Below the pieces are notes generated by a model, which was not told where the DNA came from, made no database searches, and worked only from the letters and a program-made list of their open reading frames with translations. Below are positions 4,295-6,229 of a DNA stretch of 6,229 nt, one piece after another. The stretch is from Oscillospiraceae bacterium (GTDB lineage: Bacteria > Bacillota > Clostridia > Oscillospirales > Ruminococcaceae), in contig JAFTNX010000250.1 of assembly GCA_017451665.1 (NCBI GenBank), positions 1 through 6,229 on the forward strand. The letters are read 5' to 3'. Positions within the stretch are counted from its first letter, which is position 1. Each line of letters opens with the position of its first letter. The position numbers were made by a program, and so were the translations under genes.

Positions 4295-5749
4295 ATGGCA
4301 GAAAAGAAACAAAATAAATACAAAAATCTGTTTTCAAATACGTTGATTTTTGCTATCGGTTCATTCAGTTCAAAAATACTTGTTCTGATTTTAGTTCCGA
4401 TTTACACATATTATATGACCGAGGCAGAGCTTGGTATGAACGACGTTATCGTTCAGCTGGCAAACTGGCTTTTACCTGTTGTAACTCTTACAATTGCAGA
4501 AGCGGTTATTCGTTTTGGTCTTGATAAGGCAACCGACAAAAAATCCGTTTTTACCATAGGAAACACGGTGGTACTGACGGGAATAGCACTTTTAGGTGTC
4601 ATATTACCTTTTGCCACAAAAATTCCTATTGTAAAGGAATTTGTAGGCGACTATGAACTCCTTTTATTTGTGTATGTCCTCACCTCAAGCTTAAAGCTTT
4701 TGTATTCAACCTTTGTGCGAAGCCTGGAAAAAGTAAAGCTTTTTGCAATAAACGGTATTCTCACGACATTTTTAACCCTTGCATTTACAATAGCATTTAT
4801 TGCTGTTGCAAGATGGGGCGTTACGGGATACCTTATGGCTATCATCCTCGCAGACTTCTGTTCGATTGTTTTTCTCCTATTTACAGCGAAATTATGGAGA
4901 TATTTCAGCGTAAGAAAGTTTGACGTAAAGATTTTAAAGGCAATGCTTATCTATTCATTGCCACTTATTCCGACACAGCTTTTATGGCTTATCACAAACA
5001 GCTCCGACTCGTTTATGGTAAAATATTTTATGGGTCCTGAGGCAAACGGTATCCTTACAGCAGCCTATAAAATTCCGAATATTGTTTCTACAATATACCT
5101 TATGTTTGGTCAGGCGTGGAATATGTCGGCTATTTCCGAAAACGAAAGCGAGGACAGAAGCCGTTTTTACACAAAGGTTTTTAACCTCAATCAGTCGCTG
5201 ATGTATCTTGTGGCAGGTGGAATTCTCCTTATTGTAAAGCCTGTTACTATGGTATGGATTGGACCTGCTTTCAGAGAGTCTTTAAGCTATGCACCTATTC
5301 TGATTTACGCAACAGTTTTTACCTGCTTTGCAACATTTATGGGCACAGCCTACATTGCAACAAAAAACACAGTACGTTCACTTCTGACAAGTCTGGTATC
5401 CGGCGTTATTAACGTTTCGATAAATCTTGCTTTTATTCCGAAAATCGGAATTTACGCTGCTGCACTTTCAACAGTTGCAAGCTACGTTGTGGTATTTATA
5501 ATCCGTCTTATCGATGCAAAAAGGCTCATTAATTTTAATTTTTCTTTACCAAAAATGGTTATAAACAATATTTTACTGATTTTAATGGTACTTTCAAACT
5601 ACCTGAGAGGAATTAAATCCTACGCTTTGTTGCTTGTACTTTTTGCAGTGATATTCCTTCTGAATTTAAAGTGCATGTTACAGCTGGCAAAGGCTTTTGT
5701 TCCCGAAAGAATTTTAAGGAAGATACCTGTAATTAAAAAACTTATATAG
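4295..5749 (+). CDS. Oligosaccharide flippase family protein (Wzx/MATE-like)
   Basis: Predicted integral membrane transporter of 484 aa with about 12-14 hydrophobic spans, of the MOP superfamily (polysaccharide biosynthesis / Wzx type). Members flip lipid-linked oligosaccharides across the cytoplasmic membrane for surface polysaccharide assembly. Family features: an N-terminal NTLIFAIGSFSSKILVLILVPIYTYY-like first span (residues 15-40), the mid-protein PLIPTQLLWLITNSSDSF region (223-240), and the GIYAAALSTVASYVV span (385-399). Length is normal for Wzx. The ATG at 4295 is preferred because AAGGA (4282-4286) lies 8 nt upstream; a TTG at 4265 in the same frame would lack a ribosome binding site. 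No glycosyltransferase neighbours are present, so the substrate cannot be inferred. A MurJ-like or other MATE role is less likely. Confidence 0.9.
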   Translation: MAEKKQNKYKNLFSNTLIFAIGSFSSKILVLILVPIYTYYMTEAELGMNDVIVQLANWLLPVVTLTIAEAVIRFGLDKATDKKSVFTIGNTVVLTGIALLGVILPFATKIPIVKEFVGDYELLLFVYVLTSSLKLLYSTFVRSLEKVKLFAINGILTTFLTLAFTIAFIAVARWGVTGYLMAIILADFCSIVFLLFTAKLWRYFSVRKFDVKILKAMLIYSLPLIPTQLLWLITNSSDSFMVKYFMGPEANGILTAAYKIPNIVSTIYLMFGQAWNMSAISENESEDRSRFYTKVFNLNQSLMYLVAGGILLIVKPVTMVWIGPAFRESLSYAPILIYATVFTCFATFMGTAYIATKNTVRSLLTSLVSGVINVSINLAFIPKIGIYAAALSTVASYVVVFIIRLIDAKRLINFNFSLPKMVINNILLILMVLSNYLRGIKSYALLLVLFAVIFLLNLKCMLQLAKAFVPERILRKIPVIKKLI

Positions 5750-5762
5750 TGGAGGAATTTTT

Positions 5763-6014
5763 ATGGCAGAACTCAAGTATGAAATCACAGAATATCTTGG
5801 CGTTTTAAGCGAAAACGCTAAGGGCTGGACCAAGGAGCTCAACAAGATAAGCTGGAATGACAGAGAACCAAAGTACGACATCAGAGAATGGAACCCTGAC
5901 CACACAAGAATGGGAAAAGGCGTTACTCTTACTGATGAAGAGGCTGAAATGTTAAGAAAGCTTCTTAACGGCGAAGAAATTGAGGACGATATTGACGAGT
6001 CAATTATTCTTTAA
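5763..6014 (+). CDS. ydbC: YdbC family protein (PC4-like ssDNA-binding domain)
   Basis: An 83-aa acidic protein covering the whole YdbC/PC4-like family length. Recognisable family features are YEITEYLGVLSEN (6-18), GWTKELNKISWN (21-32), KYDIREWNPDHTRMGKGVTL (37-56) and a following helix, TDEEAEMLRKLL (57-68). Lactococcus YdbC has nearly the same pattern and is a structural homologue of the eukaryotic coactivator PC4, a dimer binding single-stranded DNA. The C-terminus here ends in an acidic tail (EEIEDDIDES). A GGAGGA site at 5751-5756 lies 6 nt before the ATG, and only 13 nt separate it from the flippase stop, so the two are probably co-transcribed. The cellular role of bacterial YdbC is poorly known; the link to the flippase may be no more than a shared transcript. 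Confidence 0.9.
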   Translation: MAELKYEITEYLGVLSENAKGWTKELNKISWNDREPKYDIREWNPDHTRMGKGVTLTDEEAEMLRKLLNGEEIEDDIDESIIL

Positions 6015-6041
6015 TCTCCCTGCTTTAAGGGTGATATTTTT
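6014..6041 (+). terminator. Likely intrinsic terminator after ydbC
   Basis: ATCTCCCT (6014-6021) and AGGGTGAT (6028-6035) form an 8-bp stem with one T-T mismatch and a 6-nt loop, followed by ATTTTT (6036-6041). The stem is weak, but its position right at the stop codon and the T-run support termination of the flippase-ydbC message. Confidence 0.55.
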
Positions 6042-6055
6042 ACAGAAGTTTATGT

Positions 6056-6229
6056 GTATTTATCGGGGGAAACTTTTCTGAAGAAAGTTTGTCCCCCAAC
6101 AACAATCCGCAGGATTTTTGTTAACCCCCATTACAAAGACTTTAATACTGATTTAAGCCTGATAGGATTTTACCCTATCAGGCTTAAATTAAATACTAAA
6201 GTTTTAGGAAAGGAGTTTGAGGAACAACC
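6056..6229. repeat. Structured intergenic repeat, copy 2 (cut by the window end)
   Basis: Second copy of the element at 1585-1757, again just after a plus-strand gene and in the same orientation. Block A is 6056-6097 and block B 6131-6229. Between them lies an extra 25-nt hairpin (6098-6122) absent from copy 1. The main hairpin (arms 6151-6166 and 6174-6189, loop ATTTTAC) is perfect over 16 bp, with A6155-T6185 in place of the G-C pair of copy 1. The window stops 13 nt into the closing hairpin that starts at 6217. Confidence 0.88.
6098..6122. other. Extra hairpin module unique to repeat copy 2
   Basis: AACAACAATCC pairs with GGATTTTTGTT (11 bp with one mismatch) around a GCA loop. It makes up exactly the 25-nt length difference between the two copies at this junction. 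Confidence 0.75.

Overview
The window looks like chromosomal DNA of an AT-rich, Gram-positive gut-type Clostridia, most likely a Ruminococcus/Oscillospiraceae relative. The signs are the 5' part of a 16S rRNA gene with a Clostridia-like sequence, consensus sigma-A promoters, strong GGAGG ribosome binding sites, a SleB-type cell wall hydrolase and a YdbC (PC4-like) protein. The lineage is read from remembered family features, not from a database search.

Layout. Positions 1-346 (minus strand) are the first ~346 nt of a 16S rRNA gene. Positions 347-660 hold its leader and two tandem promoters (P1 and P2), each with a TTGACA box and a 17-bp spacer. Diverging from it, 845-1525 (+) encodes an exported or membrane-anchored SleB-like hydrolase. 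Behind that gene is a structured intergenic repeat (1585-1757). A tight minus-strand operon then runs from 4082 down to 1813. It encodes a 42-aa single-span membrane peptide followed by three four-span membrane proteins with hydrophilic cytoplasmic tails. The last two are clearly paralogous along their length. I recognise none of the four, and they are the best candidate here for an undescribed system. A divergent promoter region (4096-4260) separates them from a plus-strand pair: a Wzx/MATE-like oligosaccharide flippase (4295-5749) and, 13 nt downstream, a YdbC-family ssDNA-binding protein (5763-6014). A likely terminator follows, and then a second copy of the intergenic repeat (6056-6229), which the window end cuts inside its last hairpin.

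The genes do not form one obvious pathway. The hydrolase and flippase both concern the cell envelope, the minus-strand operon is membrane-located, and YdbC is a nucleic-acid-binding protein that probably shares a message with the flippase. Both repeat copies follow the 3' end of a plus-strand gene in the same orientation. They differ by a compensatory base-pair change, so the hairpin itself appears to be maintained.

The 16S segment departs from the usual consensus at several near-universal positions, mostly as G:C to T:A changes that become denser toward position 1. It should not be used for taxonomy without checking. Both window edges lie in multi-copy sequence, as expected of a short-read contig.
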